Shown here piece by piece: positions 1-7,828 of a DNA stretch of 18,174 nt. Origin of the DNA: Chloroflexota bacterium (GTDB lineage: Bacteria > Chloroflexota > Dehalococcoidia > UBA2979); NCBI GenBank assembly GCA_016875695.1, contig VGPB01000019.1:1-18174 (forward strand), given 5' to 3'. Numbering within the stretch: position 1 is the first letter of the stretch; each line of letters starts with the position of its first letter. Made by a program: the position numbers and the translations under genes. Below the pieces are notes generated by a model. It saw only the letters and a list, made by a program, of their open reading frames with translations. It ran no database searches and had not been told where the DNA came from.

Positions 1-119
1 TCCAGCCCGGGAGGTACCGGACACACAGAGACGTGAGGATTCGGCGGAGTGGCGGGCGGTTTTGGTGCTCGGATCTCGCGCGGATCGAGGCTGTGGGGAT
101 CGATCACCGCCGGTCCGCG
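1..119. other. Non-coding DNA downstream of cas2, possible CRISPR leader
   Basis: No convincing gene or CRISPR repeat is visible in this stretch on either strand. It lies directly 3' of cas2 in the direction of cas transcription. In type I-C loci the leader and array usually follow cas2 on the same strand, so this DNA could be the start of a leader with the array outside the window. That placement is inference from locus architecture; no repeat copy is present to confirm it. Confidence 0.35.
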
Positions 120-410
120 CTACAGAATCAATGGGTCGTGCAGGTCATAGCCGGGCTGGATGCCATACGATCTGGTGAACTCTGCGCGCGGCTCCAACAG
201 ACGGTAGATGCGCAAGCTGTCCTCGCCCTGGTCGACCTCCCCCAGCAGCCGGTGCACCAGCTGCTCTCGATGCACGCCGTCCACGTTGCATTCGAAGACG
301 GACTGCTGCACGCGCTGGCCATAGCCCTCACAGACCTGCGCGACGCGGCGCAGCCGACGACGACCTTCTCGCGTCTCAGTGGACACGTCGTACGTTACGA
401 GCAGCTCCAT
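120..410 (-). CDS. cas2: CRISPR-associated protein Cas2 (type I-C)
   Basis: A 96-aa protein of normal Cas2 length. Cas2 forms the dimer at the centre of the Cas1-Cas2 integrase that inserts new spacers at the leader end of the array. The N-terminus reads MELLVTYDVSTE; the aspartate at position 8 after a hydrophobic beta strand is the conserved Cas2 family residue. The ferredoxin-like pattern continues with RRLRRVAQVCEGYGQRVQQS and the strand QQSVFEC. The ATG at 410 is preceded by GGAGGG with a 5-nt spacer. It is the last gene of the operon, 27 nt after the cas1 stop. Family knowledge says Cas2 is structural during integration even where it retains nuclease residues. Assignment to I-C rests on the neighbouring genes. 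Confidence 0.96.
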   Translation of the reverse strand: MELLVTYDVSTETREGRRRLRRVAQVCEGYGQRVQQSVFECNVDGVHREQLVHRLLGEVDQGEDSLRIYRLLEPRAEFTRSYGIQPGYDLHDPLIL

Positions 411-437
411 CGCGTCCCTCCGGTGGTCAGCATCCGG

Positions 438-1469
438 TCAGCGGTGCACAAACGGCAGGTATTCCGGCAGGTCGCCCCGCAGGTGCCGCGCCATGATTCG
501 TGCCTGCACGTGCGGGACCAGCCCCAGCGGCACGCTCCGCCGCAGCAGTCGATGTCGCACGGACTCTTCCTTACGGCGCTGGTATGCCGTAAGCACTGTC
601 CGGCGTCCTTCGTCCGTGAGATAAACCGCGCCGCCGGGGAGCTCTTCAAAGTCCTCGGCGCGGAGCTGACGCCGGTTCACCAGTGTGAGCGCCAGCCGAT
701 CCGCCACCGTCGGCCGAAACTCCTCCATCAGGTCAAGCGCCAGCGCAGGCCGCCCCGGCCGGAGCGCGTGCAGGTAACCCACCTGGGGGTCCAGGCCGAC
801 GCCCTCCAGCGCCGACTCGCACTCGGACCGTACCAGCGCGTAGAGGAACGACAGCAGCGCGTTCATCCGGTCCCGAGGCGGTCGCCGGTTGCGGCCATCG
901 AAAAAGAACGTCTCGCGTTGCGCCCGCACCATCAGCGTCATCGCCTCGAAGTATTGGCGTGCGCTCTCGCCTTCGATGCCGCGGATCGTTTCCACGTCGT
1001 GCACAGCGTCCAGCGCCGTCAGGCTGTCCGTGACTCGTTGCAGTCGAAGGTCCAATGCCACCTCATCCGCCGGATCGGAAGCCTCCCGCGCTGCCCGCAG
1101 CAACACTTGTCGCGCATTTTGCAGCTTGCCGAGGACGACCTGCCGCGCGATGCGCCACGTCCGTTCAGCGTCGTCCGCGGCGTGGTGCTGGGCACGGCGC
1201 AGCAGGACATTCCCCCTCGTCCTCCCTTCGACCCTGGCCAGGAAGCGCCCGCGGTAATCCAGCCACACCACGCTCCGCCCGTCCTCGGCGCATCGCCCGA
1301 TCAGGTTCGACGTGATCGAGACCCGCCCGACGGCGACGATCGCGGCCAGGCTCGCCAGTGGGAAACGCGCGCGGAACTCCGTGCCCGTCTCCACGCGCAC
1401 CGCATCGTGTTCCAGTCGCAATACGGTGCCGGGCGTCACCGCGTACAGCACGTTCTGCAGCTCAAGCAT
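438..1469 (-). CDS. cas1: CRISPR-associated endonuclease/integrase Cas1 (type I-C)
   Basis: A 343-aa Cas1, the metal-dependent integrase that joins prespacers to the repeat. Conserved metal-binding residues are visible: Glu166 in GIEGESARQYF, His234 in GYLHALRPGRPALALDLMEE and the acidic residues Asp246/Glu249 of the same stretch. The DLMEEFRP signature and the later LVNRRQL segment are typical of the family. The start was chosen at ATG 1469 because a GGAGGT Shine-Dalgarno lies 6 nt upstream and the protein then begins MLELQNVLYAVTPG, as expected. The same frame stays open to 1841, but that extension lies antisense-like over cas4 and is basic and repetitive. The start overlaps the last 8 nt of cas4, which implies translational coupling. 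Confidence 0.97.
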   Translation of the reverse strand: MLELQNVLYAVTPGTVLRLEHDAVRVETGTEFRARFPLASLAAIVAVGRVSITSNLIGRCAEDGRSVVWLDYRGRFLARVEGRTRGNVLLRRAQHHAADDAERTWRIARQVVLGKLQNARQVLLRAAREASDPADEVALDLRLQRVTDSLTALDAVHDVETIRGIEGESARQYFEAMTLMVRAQRETFFFDGRNRRPPRDRMNALLSFLYALVRSECESALEGVGLDPQVGYLHALRPGRPALALDLMEEFRPTVADRLALTLVNRRQLRAEDFEELPGGAVYLTDEGRRTVLTAYQRRKEESVRHRLLRRSVPLGLVPHVQARIMARHLRGDLPEYLPFVHR

Positions 1470-2166
1470 CGGACCACCTCCGCGGCCGCCGAGACCATCG
1501 GGTTCCGCTCGTAGGCGGTTCCTCGGCCAGCGGGAGCGGTGTCCGCAGACTGCGGGCGTACGACATGCTGCCCAGACGGTCGCCGACGACCGATGGCAGG
1601 CAGGCGTTGACCAGGGAGCAATTCGGGCAGCGCGCGTCGTTCGGGGCGTCCGGCAGCGACTGCCGCTCGATCTGCTCGCGTACCGCCTCGATGATCCGCA
1701 GTGTCCGGTCGCGGAGCGCAGGGTCGAAGACCACCGTGTGCCGAGCGCGCTCCGCGCGGAAGTACAGCGCGCCGCGCGGCACCTCCGCACCCAGCATCTC
1801 CTCCAGGCAGAGCGCCTGCGCGCACAGCTGTAAGTCCGCATGCTCCGCGCGTCGAGATCCCACCTTGTACTCCACTGGGAACGGCCCGGGGCGCAGCTCG
1901 ACCACGTCTGCCCGCCCGATCAGCCCGAGCCGGTCCGACCAGAGCGGCGGGGACCGGAGCGCACGGACGCCACGCGTCGTCCGGTCCTCGCCGCTGTCTA
2001 CCCGTTCGTGCGCTATTCGTCCCCGGATCGTGAACTGGTTCTCATCGAACGTCCGCTCCACGTGGATCAGCGCGGACTGCCGCGGGCAGTAGGAATAGTG
2101 CTCAATCGCCGAGATCGGCACGAGCACCCGCTCGTCCACACTGCCTGCGACCGGCGGGCCGACCAT
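1462..2166 (-). CDS. cas4: CRISPR-associated exonuclease Cas4 (type I-C)
   Basis: A 234-aa Cas4, a PD-(D/E)XK Fe-S nuclease that trims prespacers and helps select PAM-flanked, correctly oriented spacers with Cas1-Cas2. Visible motifs are Cys27 in YSYCPRQ, His53 in GRIAHE, Asp87 in GRADVVE, the VEYK core (Glu99, Lys101) and the C-terminal cluster CPNCSLVNAC (Cys180, Cys183, Cys189). Together the four cysteines can hold the iron-sulfur cluster. The start at ATG 2166 lies 2 nt after the cas7 stop. A longer in-frame extension to 2397 overlaps cas7 and was rejected. There is a tail of about 45 residues beyond the last cysteine, arginine- and proline-rich, partly overlapping the cas1 ribosome binding site. 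All catalytic residues appear intact. Confidence 0.95.
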   Translation of the reverse strand: MVGPPVAGSVDERVLVPISAIEHYSYCPRQSALIHVERTFDENQFTIRGRIAHERVDSGEDRTTRGVRALRSPPLWSDRLGLIGRADVVELRPGPFPVEYKVGSRRAEHADLQLCAQALCLEEMLGAEVPRGALYFRAERARHTVVFDPALRDRTLRIIEAVREQIERQSLPDAPNDARCPNCSLVNACLPSVVGDRLGSMSYARSLRTPLPLAEEPPTSGTRWSRRPRRWSDA

Positions 2167-2168
2167 CG

Positions 2169-3062
2169 TCAGGCGCCGAGCCGCGTCAGCGTGATGCCCG
2201 CGGGCAGGTCCGCATCCCGCACGGTGACCGCGTAGTCCTGGAACTTGCGAGGCGCGTCCACGGCAGCCCCGCGCTCCACCGTCACCCGGTCGAACAACGC
2301 TCGCGCGGGCGCGTTCCCCAGCGGGTGGTCGTGCGTGAACACGTATATGCCGCGGCACGACATCAGCCCGCGTGCAGACGACCGATCCAGGTCCCACATC
2401 ATCTGGAGCGCCTGCCAGAACAGCTCGAGATCCTCAGACGTCACCCCGGTCGCCTTCGCGAAGTTGGGATTGAAGAAGCCGTGTGCCACGTACAGGCCGT
2501 ACGGCACCAGCGACTTACGCCCCATCGTCCCGAACGCGTCCGTCTCATCCTCGCTGTCGCGGCGCGACTGCTTCTGGTTCTGTGCTGGCCCTACGATCGG
2601 GATGTCCATGGGCAGCACTGGGCCGACGGACCGAGCAAACGTCAACTGCAGCGGTCCGCGGACCTGTCCGGCGTTGCGCTCTGACATGCTCATCACTGCG
2701 CCGAACATCCGCACGTCGAAGAATTCGTCGCACATCCAGGCACGTGCGTCGTCCACCTGCACGTTCTTGTTACCCGGCGCGCGCTCCTCGAATACGCGCG
2801 CTCGCGTGTCCGTGAGGTAACGGCCATGCTGCACGTAGATCTTGAAGCGCTGCTCTTCCCCACGCGCGGCATCGACGTAGTCGCGGACCTTGCGCTTCAG
2901 TGCCACGTCCGTGACGAGACCCTCCATTGTCTCCGGGTCGACGCGGGGCAGGTTGCCGGCGTCCGGGTCGCCGTTCGGGTTGCCGTCCGCCACGTCAAAC
3001 AGGAACACGAAATCGTGCCGGCGCGCGGGGTCCAGGTGCAGTGCGGTCGTGGAAATCGTCAT
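2169..3062 (-). CDS. cas7: Type I-C Cascade backbone protein Cas7 (Csd2)
   Basis: A 297-aa Csd2/Cas7 family protein that polymerises along the crRNA spacer to form the Cascade backbone. Diagnostic segments are FDVADGNPNGDPDAGNLPR near residues 22-40, DEFFDVRMFGAVMSMSERN in the middle, and the GPLQLTFARSVGPVLPMDIP stretch that follows. These are characteristic of the I-C/I-B type Cas7 RNA-recognition fold. The ATG at 3062 has an AGAGGA element about 10 nt upstream, a weaker arrangement than in neighbouring cas genes. It sits 55 nt after the cas8c stop, and cas4 starts 2 nt after its own stop. Length and motif order are normal, with no sign of damage. Confidence 0.96.
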   Translation of the reverse strand: MTISTTALHLDPARRHDFVFLFDVADGNPNGDPDAGNLPRVDPETMEGLVTDVALKRKVRDYVDAARGEEQRFKIYVQHGRYLTDTRARVFEERAPGNKNVQVDDARAWMCDEFFDVRMFGAVMSMSERNAGQVRGPLQLTFARSVGPVLPMDIPIVGPAQNQKQSRRDSEDETDAFGTMGRKSLVPYGLYVAHGFFNPNFAKATGVTSEDLELFWQALQMMWDLDRSSARGLMSCRGIYVFTHDHPLGNAPARALFDRVTVERGAAVDAPRKFQDYAVTVRDADLPAGITLTRLGA

Positions 3063-3117
3063 AAGTTGTCAGTCCTCTCGATCAAAGCTGCAGTGATAGG
3101 CAGGCGGTGAGGGGCGG

Positions 3118-3570
3118 TCAGGACTCGTCCCCCTCGCTCACCTCGAGCTCGTCCGCGTCCGCGGCGCTGGCCGCGCCGGCGCGCCGACGCTCGGCCGCGG
3201 CCCGCGCCCTCGCGCGGTCGTCCGCGCGTTGGTGGTAGTAGCCCAGTGAGAACATGCCTTGTTCGCGCAGGGTTAGTACGCGCGGGAACGCCTTAATCGC
3301 GGGCATCTGGTCCAGCACGCTCTCAAGTCGTGCCTGCAGCGCGCGCTGCGCCGCAGGCCGGTCGCGCTCGAGCCGTCCCAGGTGCGGCTGTGCCCCGCGC
3401 ACGAGGCGGGGGAACACGCCCGCGGGTGAGGACGACGCGCTGCCGAAATAGCGGTCCGTGATCCCGGCTTTCACGCCGGGGAGTGCGGCGTTCTGGATCG
3501 ACTCCAGCACCGCCATGAGCCGCCCGCATTGGTATCCGGGGCTGTCCAACTCCGGCTGTAACGCCGACAT
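3118..3570 (-). CDS. cas11c: Putative internally initiated small subunit Cas11c
   Basis: In type I-C systems the small subunit Cas11c is known to be translated from an internal start within cas8c. Here codon 429 of cas8c is ATG 3570, with AAAGGA at 3577-3582 and a 6-nt spacer, one of the best-formed ribosome binding sites in the operon. The product would be 150 aa, beginning MSALQPELDSPGYQCGRL, and would include the helical CGRLMAVLESIQ and LGYYHQRAD segments. That is somewhat longer than typical Cas11c, because of the charged C-terminal tail. A nearby alternative ATG at 3588 has only a badly spaced GAGGG. The Cas11c role is family knowledge; use of this start is inferred from sequence. Confidence 0.75.
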   Translation of the reverse strand: MSALQPELDSPGYQCGRLMAVLESIQNAALPGVKAGITDRYFGSASSSPAGVFPRLVRGAQPHLGRLERDRPAAQRALQARLESVLDQMPAIKAFPRVLTLREQGMFSLGYYHQRADDRARARAAAERRRAGAASAADADELEVSEGDES

Positions 3571-4854
3571 GTCCGGTCCTTTCTCCATGCCCTCGACCGA
3601 GGACAGCAGTACAAGCTTGATGAGCGCGGCGTGCGCCGCGGTGACGCGGTGCTCCGCCTGCGTGCGCCGGACCGCCGCCGCCAGGAGACTATCTGGTGCA
3701 CGGTCGCCGGTGAGCGCCGCGCGCAGCAACGCACGCGTGGTCGGCGGACTGATCTCGCGCAGGTCGCGGACGGTCGCCCCCGCCAGCGCGCGCATTCCGA
3801 AGTAGCGATGCGCCCCCGTTACGGCGTCCACGATCCGTTGCCGTGCGAACCAAGTACCGATCGCCTCCTGCGCCTCCGGCAACGTGACGTCGATCCACTC
3901 GCGCAACACCGCACGCCCACCCGCCGCCGAGAGCGCGACCGCGTAGAAGCGATTCGGATCGATCTCTGCCGGGCGCCCACTCCGCACGGACCGAAGCATC
4001 GTCTCCACGTCCTCCGGTCTCGCGTTGTTCAGGAGATCGAAGAAGTTGACCCCGCTCACAGGCTCGCGTGTCCAGAACGCCATCACTGAGCCATCGCCCA
4101 GGCGCGCACGAGACGACTCGTCTCCGAGCAATGCGTTCAGCGCCTTCGTGAAGCGTTCACCGCAATCGGCGCAGGTTGGTGCAGTCAGCGATGCCTTCAG
4201 ACCGTATGACTCGAACGCGTCCGCGTTAGCCGAAATCAGCGAGGTGCCTGAAGTCTGTCCACCCGGGATCAGCCCGCCCTTGATGTTCGCCTGCAAGCGT
4301 TCCATCACTGGACGCTCGTAGCCGCAGATCAGGCACTGCATCGTCTGCGAACCGCTAGGCGCGTTCTCGTTCGCCCAGAACGCCTGAACGGCCGGGAGAT
4401 CGATGACGAAGGCGTTGTCCACACGGAACGTGATCAGCGCGCCACGGTCAAAATCGCTAGGAAGGGGCAGTCTCTGCGGGCGCGCCAAGAACGCTGCCAC
4501 TGCGGCCACTTCTTGGCGTTTGGTCGATGCGAGGCAGCGCTCGATAAGATCGAGGTAAGCGGCATGCACGGCCATAACCCGATCAGGACGCGAACCGTCA
4601 CGGCCCAAGCCGAGCGTGTACTCCGCGTTGTCCGCGAGGAGAAGCGGCTTGATTCCGACCGTGCGTTTGACCTGGGGGGCCAGTCGCCGGACACCCCTGC
4701 GTATCGACGCTGATGCACCATCAGCGGTGTCGGTGATACCGGCAGGAGTCCCGTCCGCCGCGAGATCGATCACGTAGCGCAACGCGACATGGTCGTACAG
4801 CGTGGGCGGGAGGTCGAGGCGCTCCGAGTACTCCCGCAATCGCTGCAGTAGCAC
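3118..4854 (-). CDS. cas8c: Type I-C Cascade large subunit Cas8c (Csd1)
   Basis: A 578-aa Csd1/Cas8c, the large Cascade subunit that recognises the PAM and recruits Cas3. The predicted N-terminus (M)LLQRLREYSERLDLPPTLY matches the usual Csd1 start, and it begins at GTG 4854, 1 nt after the cas5c TGA, with GGGGAGG about 6 nt upstream. The longer frame to 4974 overlaps cas5c and adds a basic, non-family leader, so it was rejected. The central region has two CxxC pairs (CLIC and CADC) flanking an IKGGLIPGGQTSGTSLIS segment and the ESYGLKASL motif, typical of the family; the cysteines could bind zinc. The C-terminal part carries CGRLMAVLESIQNAALPG and LGYYHQRAD, the region that also forms Cas11c. 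The protein ends in a charged Ala/Glu/Asp/Arg-rich tail of about 40 residues. Confidence 0.95.
   Translation of the reverse strand: MLLQRLREYSERLDLPPTLYDHVALRYVIDLAADGTPAGITDTADGASASIRRGVRRLAPQVKRTVGIKPLLLADNAEYTLGLGRDGSRPDRVMAVHAAYLDLIERCLASTKRQEVAAVAAFLARPQRLPLPSDFDRGALITFRVDNAFVIDLPAVQAFWANENAPSGSQTMQCLICGYERPVMERLQANIKGGLIPGGQTSGTSLISANADAFESYGLKASLTAPTCADCGERFTKALNALLGDESSRARLGDGSVMAFWTREPVSGVNFFDLLNNARPEDVETMLRSVRSGRPAEIDPNRFYAVALSAAGGRAVLREWIDVTLPEAQEAIGTWFARQRIVDAVTGAHRYFGMRALAGATVRDLREISPPTTRALLRAALTGDRAPDSLLAAAVRRTQAEHRVTAAHAALIKLVLLSSVEGMEKGPDMSALQPELDSPGYQCGRLMAVLESIQNAALPGVKAGITDRYFGSASSSPAGVFPRLVRGAQPHLGRLERDRPAAQRALQARLESVLDQMPAIKAFPRVLTLREQGMFSLGYYHQRADDRARARAAAERRRAGAASAADADELEVSEGDES
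3577..3582 (-). promoter_or_regulatory. Internal ribosome binding site for cas11c
   Basis: The minus strand reads AAAGGA, followed by 6 nt and ATG at 3570, in frame with cas8c. The surrounding codons encode Lys-Gly-Pro-Asp of Cas8c. A strong site at the expected place inside a cas8c gene supports internal initiation. Confidence 0.7.
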
Positions 4855-4855
4855 G

Positions 4856-5527
4856 TCACGCCTCCCCGGTAGGAAGCGTCGGAGCGAGCCGGGGCACACG
4901 GAGTACGCCGTCCTCCAGCGTCGCCTCGAAGAAGCGCGGAGTGCCCCGGCCCGACTGGTCGGAGTCGTACTCAAGGTCGTGAAGCATCAGCCCCAGCCGG
5001 TCGGTCAGTCCCTCGACCGCGCGCTCCCCCGACACGGGCTCGCCGAACGAAGCCGCGAACTCGCGGCATCCGAGATACGGCGTGTGCCAGCACTGCCCCT
5101 GCCGCACGCGCCGCCGGAACTGGTCGCGGAACTTCGCCGGCTGCTCGTCCACGCCGGGACGTACCTCTACCTGCGCGCGAATCAGGTACGCCACATCGCG
5201 TAGCGCCAGCGTGTGGCGCTGCGTGCGGTCCGCGGCCACGTCGTAGCCGCCGGTGCCGCCGGCGCGCTGCCACCCGCGAGCGGTACGGTCGCTCTGCCTG
5301 GAGTTCACCTCGTTGCGCAAGATGGAGAAGAACTGGATCGGCTTAAGGACGTGGATCTCCTCCACAACCCAGCACATCTCCGGCTTCCAGAAGATCGCCT
5401 CCAGCACCCCGCGTGCGGCGGAGGGAGTCATCACCGGATAGGTGACGCGCTCCACGTGCATCTCCGGGCGAGTGAAACAGGCGAAATCACCCGCCACCCG
5501 CACTTCCACCGGTGCCTCTTGGACCAT
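4856..5527 (-). CDS. cas5c: Cas5c (Cas5d), Cascade subunit and pre-crRNA endoribonuclease
   Basis: A 223-aa Cas5 of the I-C type. In this subtype Cas5 replaces Cas6: it cuts pre-crRNA and stays on the 5' handle. Family motifs seen are FACFTRPEMHVERVTYPVMT near the N-terminus, LEAIFWKPEM around residues 42-51, HVLKPIQFFSILRNEV, TQRHTLALRDVAYLIRAQVEV, and GQCWHTPYLGCREF (144-157). The ATG at 5527 has GGAGG with a 5-nt spacer, 38 nt after the cas3 stop. As recalled from Bacillus halodurans Cas5d, the catalytic residues are Tyr46, Lys116 and His117. By motif alignment the positions here are Phe46, Lys132 and Phe133, so the lysine is kept but tyrosine and histidine are not. That alignment is by eye. 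The gene is otherwise normal, and the stop is 1 nt from the cas8c GTG. Confidence 0.94.
   Translation of the reverse strand: MVQEAPVEVRVAGDFACFTRPEMHVERVTYPVMTPSAARGVLEAIFWKPEMCWVVEEIHVLKPIQFFSILRNEVNSRQSDRTARGWQRAGGTGGYDVAADRTQRHTLALRDVAYLIRAQVEVRPGVDEQPAKFRDQFRRRVRQGQCWHTPYLGCREFAASFGEPVSGERAVEGLTDRLGLMLHDLEYDSDQSGRGTPRFFEATLEDGVLRVPRLAPTLPTGEA
4861..4867 (-). promoter_or_regulatory. Ribosome binding site deciding the GTG start of cas8c
   Basis: The minus strand reads GGGGAGG, then 6 nt to GTG 4854. It lies inside the last codons of cas5c. Together with the family-like N-terminus that follows, it supports the short form of cas8c over the longer frame that runs to 4974. Confidence 0.8.
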
Positions 5528-5565
5528 GAGGTCCTCCTTCTTCCTATCAGCTCAGACCTGTCGTC

Positions 5566-7752
5566 CTACATCACTCGCAGCGGACTCTCTCCATCCATGA
5601 CGAGGCCCGCGACCGCGTCGTAGTCGCCCAGCCAGACGCCCAGGCCGGGCGTGACGAGCTCGACGAGCCCGCGCGCGCGCAGGCGATCGGCGGTGTACCG
5701 AGGGATGGAGACGAGGTAGGGCTGGAGGTCGCGAAGTACCCACCGCGCATTGCCGCGCGCGCCCCGGGCGTCATCCAGGAGCGCTTCCACCTGCCGACGC
5801 TGCTCCGGCGTCCCGTATGTCGTGATGGCGACAGACTCGGAGTCCTCATCGATCAGGCGGTAGCGATGCGCTACCTCTGGGTAGTCGAGCACGGCGCGGC
5901 GCTGCTGCACCGTTCCGGCATCCGTCTCCAGCAGCGGCAGCAGCGCGGTGTAGTACCCCCGCAACGTCTCGAGCCGGTCCAGGTCCACCTCGCCGCTGTC
6001 GAGGAAGCGGCGAGCCTGCACGGTCGCGGTGCCATAGGCGCCCGGCGGTAAGCCGGCCTCCGCCGGATCGAAGATCACCACGCGTCCGCTGGGCAGGCGC
6101 CCCTCGCGATTGCACCGCCCGGCCGCCTGCACGATCGCGTCCAGCGGAGCGACTGCCCGGTAGACCGCCGGGAAGTCGAGGTCGACGCCGGCCTCTACGA
6201 CCTGCGTGCTGACGACGACACAGCGCTCGCGGCTCGCGAGGCGCCTTCGAATGTCCTCGATCGCCGCGCGGCGGTGCGCGCCGCAAAGCAGCGTGGACAG
6301 GTGCAGCGCAGCCGGATCGTCCAGGGCGCGTAGAAGCGTGACCGCGTCAGCGCGCGTATTGACGATCGCGAGTGCCTGGTGCTCGCCTCGCAGCCACTTC
6401 GCAACTTCGTCCCAGGATGGAGGCGGCGTCGCACGTAGCTCGTACTCCACGCGGCGGAGGGCGCCGTACCAGCGGCCAGGATCAGGCACGATCTCGGTGG
6501 CGCCGGCGTCCGCGAACACCGGCAGCACTTCGAACGCGGGCTGCGTCGCCGTGGAGAGGACCACGGTCACGCCGTAAGAGCGCGTCAGCTCTTGCAGCAT
6601 GTCGAGCGTCGGGTCGAGTAGGCGCGGCGGCAACGACTGCACCTCGTCCAGCACGATCACGCTTCGGGCGATGCGGTGTAGCTTGCGCGTCCGCGACGGG
6701 CGGTGGGCGAAGAGACTCTCTAGCAGCTGGACGGTGGTCGTCACCACGATCGGAGCGTCCCAATTCTCCGCCGCAAGTCGCGACCACGCAGTTCCGTCCT
6801 CCGTGTGATCGTCTGCGATGTCCTCCACCGCACTGTGGTGCTCCAGCACGGTGCCAGGACCGAATGATGCGAAGATGCCGCGGTACACATCCGCTGTCTG
6901 CTCGGTGATCGATACGAACGGAACGGCGACGATCACGCGCCGCTGGTTGTGTCGAGCTGCGTGCCGCAGCGCAAACGCCAGTGCGGCCCGTGTCTTGCCG
7001 CCCCCCGTCGGCACCGTCAGCCGGTACAGCCCGGGCGGCTGTTCTGCCGCCGTGAGACACGCCTCGAAGATCGCGTGACGGGCATCGGCGACCGTGCCTG
7101 TGAGGCGGCCGAACGCGGCCCGCTGGTCGTCGAGCAGCCGTTCGAGGAGCGCCCCCGGCGTCGCCTCGCTGGAAGCGCGCAAGTGCGCACGTCCCTGATC
7201 GAAGTGCGCCTCGGTGTCGAGGAAGTCCGCGTCCACGAGCGCGGAGAACACCATCCGAAGGTAGTGCTCCTGCGATCGAGAGTTCCCGGTCGCGATCTCT
7301 TCCGGTATCAGGTCGCGCGGCATGACCGTATCCAACTGCGGGAACTGATCCGAGGCAATTCGGATCGCGAGCTCGGCGGCCTCATGTCGCACGGGGTCAG
7401 AAATCGGGGCAAGACGCGCCTTTGCATCGGCCAGCGAGGGCAGCCCGCCGTGGTGCCCGAGGATCGCGAGCGCGAAGGGACCGAGTCCAGTTCGCGTCGC
7501 AAGTAGTGCGCCCGCAAGTTTGTGTTCAGGTCCGGTGCCGCGCAGCGTCGGATCTGCTGTTGAAGTATGAAGGTAGCGCTGCCAGTCCGGATGACATTTC
7601 CCGATGTCGTGGAGTCGGCCGAGCAACGCGGCCAGGTCGCTCGCCCCCCACGCTGAGGCAAATGCCGCCGCGCGTTCGGCGGTACCCGACAGGTGTTCGG
7701 CCAGCCCGTGCCACTGAGCGTGGCTGTTTGGAGAATGGGCGCTCGCCATCAT
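5566..7752 (-). CDS. cas3: CRISPR-associated helicase-nuclease Cas3 with HD domain (type I-C)
   Basis: A 728-aa Cas3, recruited by Cascade to unwind and degrade target DNA. The HD nuclease is N-terminal: LHDIGK (His48, Asp49), GPEHKLAG (His77), LGHHGG (His100, His101) and LVDADFLDTE (Asp174, Asp176). The SF2 helicase follows: Walker A PTGGGKT (248-254), motif II DEVQ (369-372), STATQ (400-404), VEAGVDLDFP (519-528) and QAAGRCNR (542-549). All are intact, and the length is normal for I-C. Two consecutive ATGs begin the gene. A GGAGGG at 7753-7758 directly abuts the first (7752), so the second ATG at 7749 is spaced more plausibly. It is the first gene of the operon; transcription should start in the interval upstream, near the inverted repeat. 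Confidence 0.97.
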   Translation of the reverse strand: MMASAHSPNSHAQWHGLAEHLSGTAERAAAFASAWGASDLAALLGRLHDIGKCHPDWQRYLHTSTADPTLRGTGPEHKLAGALLATRTGLGPFALAILGHHGGLPSLADAKARLAPISDPVRHEAAELAIRIASDQFPQLDTVMPRDLIPEEIATGNSRSQEHYLRMVFSALVDADFLDTEAHFDQGRAHLRASSEATPGALLERLLDDQRAAFGRLTGTVADARHAIFEACLTAAEQPPGLYRLTVPTGGGKTRAALAFALRHAARHNQRRVIVAVPFVSITEQTADVYRGIFASFGPGTVLEHHSAVEDIADDHTEDGTAWSRLAAENWDAPIVVTTTVQLLESLFAHRPSRTRKLHRIARSVIVLDEVQSLPPRLLDPTLDMLQELTRSYGVTVVLSTATQPAFEVLPVFADAGATEIVPDPGRWYGALRRVEYELRATPPPSWDEVAKWLRGEHQALAIVNTRADAVTLLRALDDPAALHLSTLLCGAHRRAAIEDIRRRLASRERCVVVSTQVVEAGVDLDFPAVYRAVAPLDAIVQAAGRCNREGRLPSGRVVIFDPAEAGLPPGAYGTATVQARRFLDSGEVDLDRLETLRGYYTALLPLLETDAGTVQQRRAVLDYPEVAHRYRLIDEDSESVAITTYGTPEQRRQVEALLDDARGARGNARWVLRDLQPYLVSIPRYTADRLRARGLVELVTPGLGVWLGDYDAVAGLVMDGESPLRVM

Positions 7753-7828
7753 CCCTCCGGTATGGAACGGACACTACCATACGACTATGCGTGTTATCTC
7801 TCGCGACGCACTGCGTGCCTTGGCGAAG

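Noticed and set aside
33..1514. A 493-aa open frame on the plus strand over cas1 and cas2
   Set aside because: It is antisense to two clear cas genes, has a low-complexity Arg/His/Gln/Pro-rich product, and reflects stop-poor high-GC DNA.
2167..2397. N-terminal extension of cas4
   Set aside because: It overlaps the end of cas7 and is not Cas4-like; ATG 2166 lies 2 nt after the cas7 stop.
4855..4974. N-terminal extension of cas8c to an upstream start
   Set aside because: It overlaps cas5c and lacks family similarity; the GTG at 4854 has a better ribosome binding site and the expected N-terminus.
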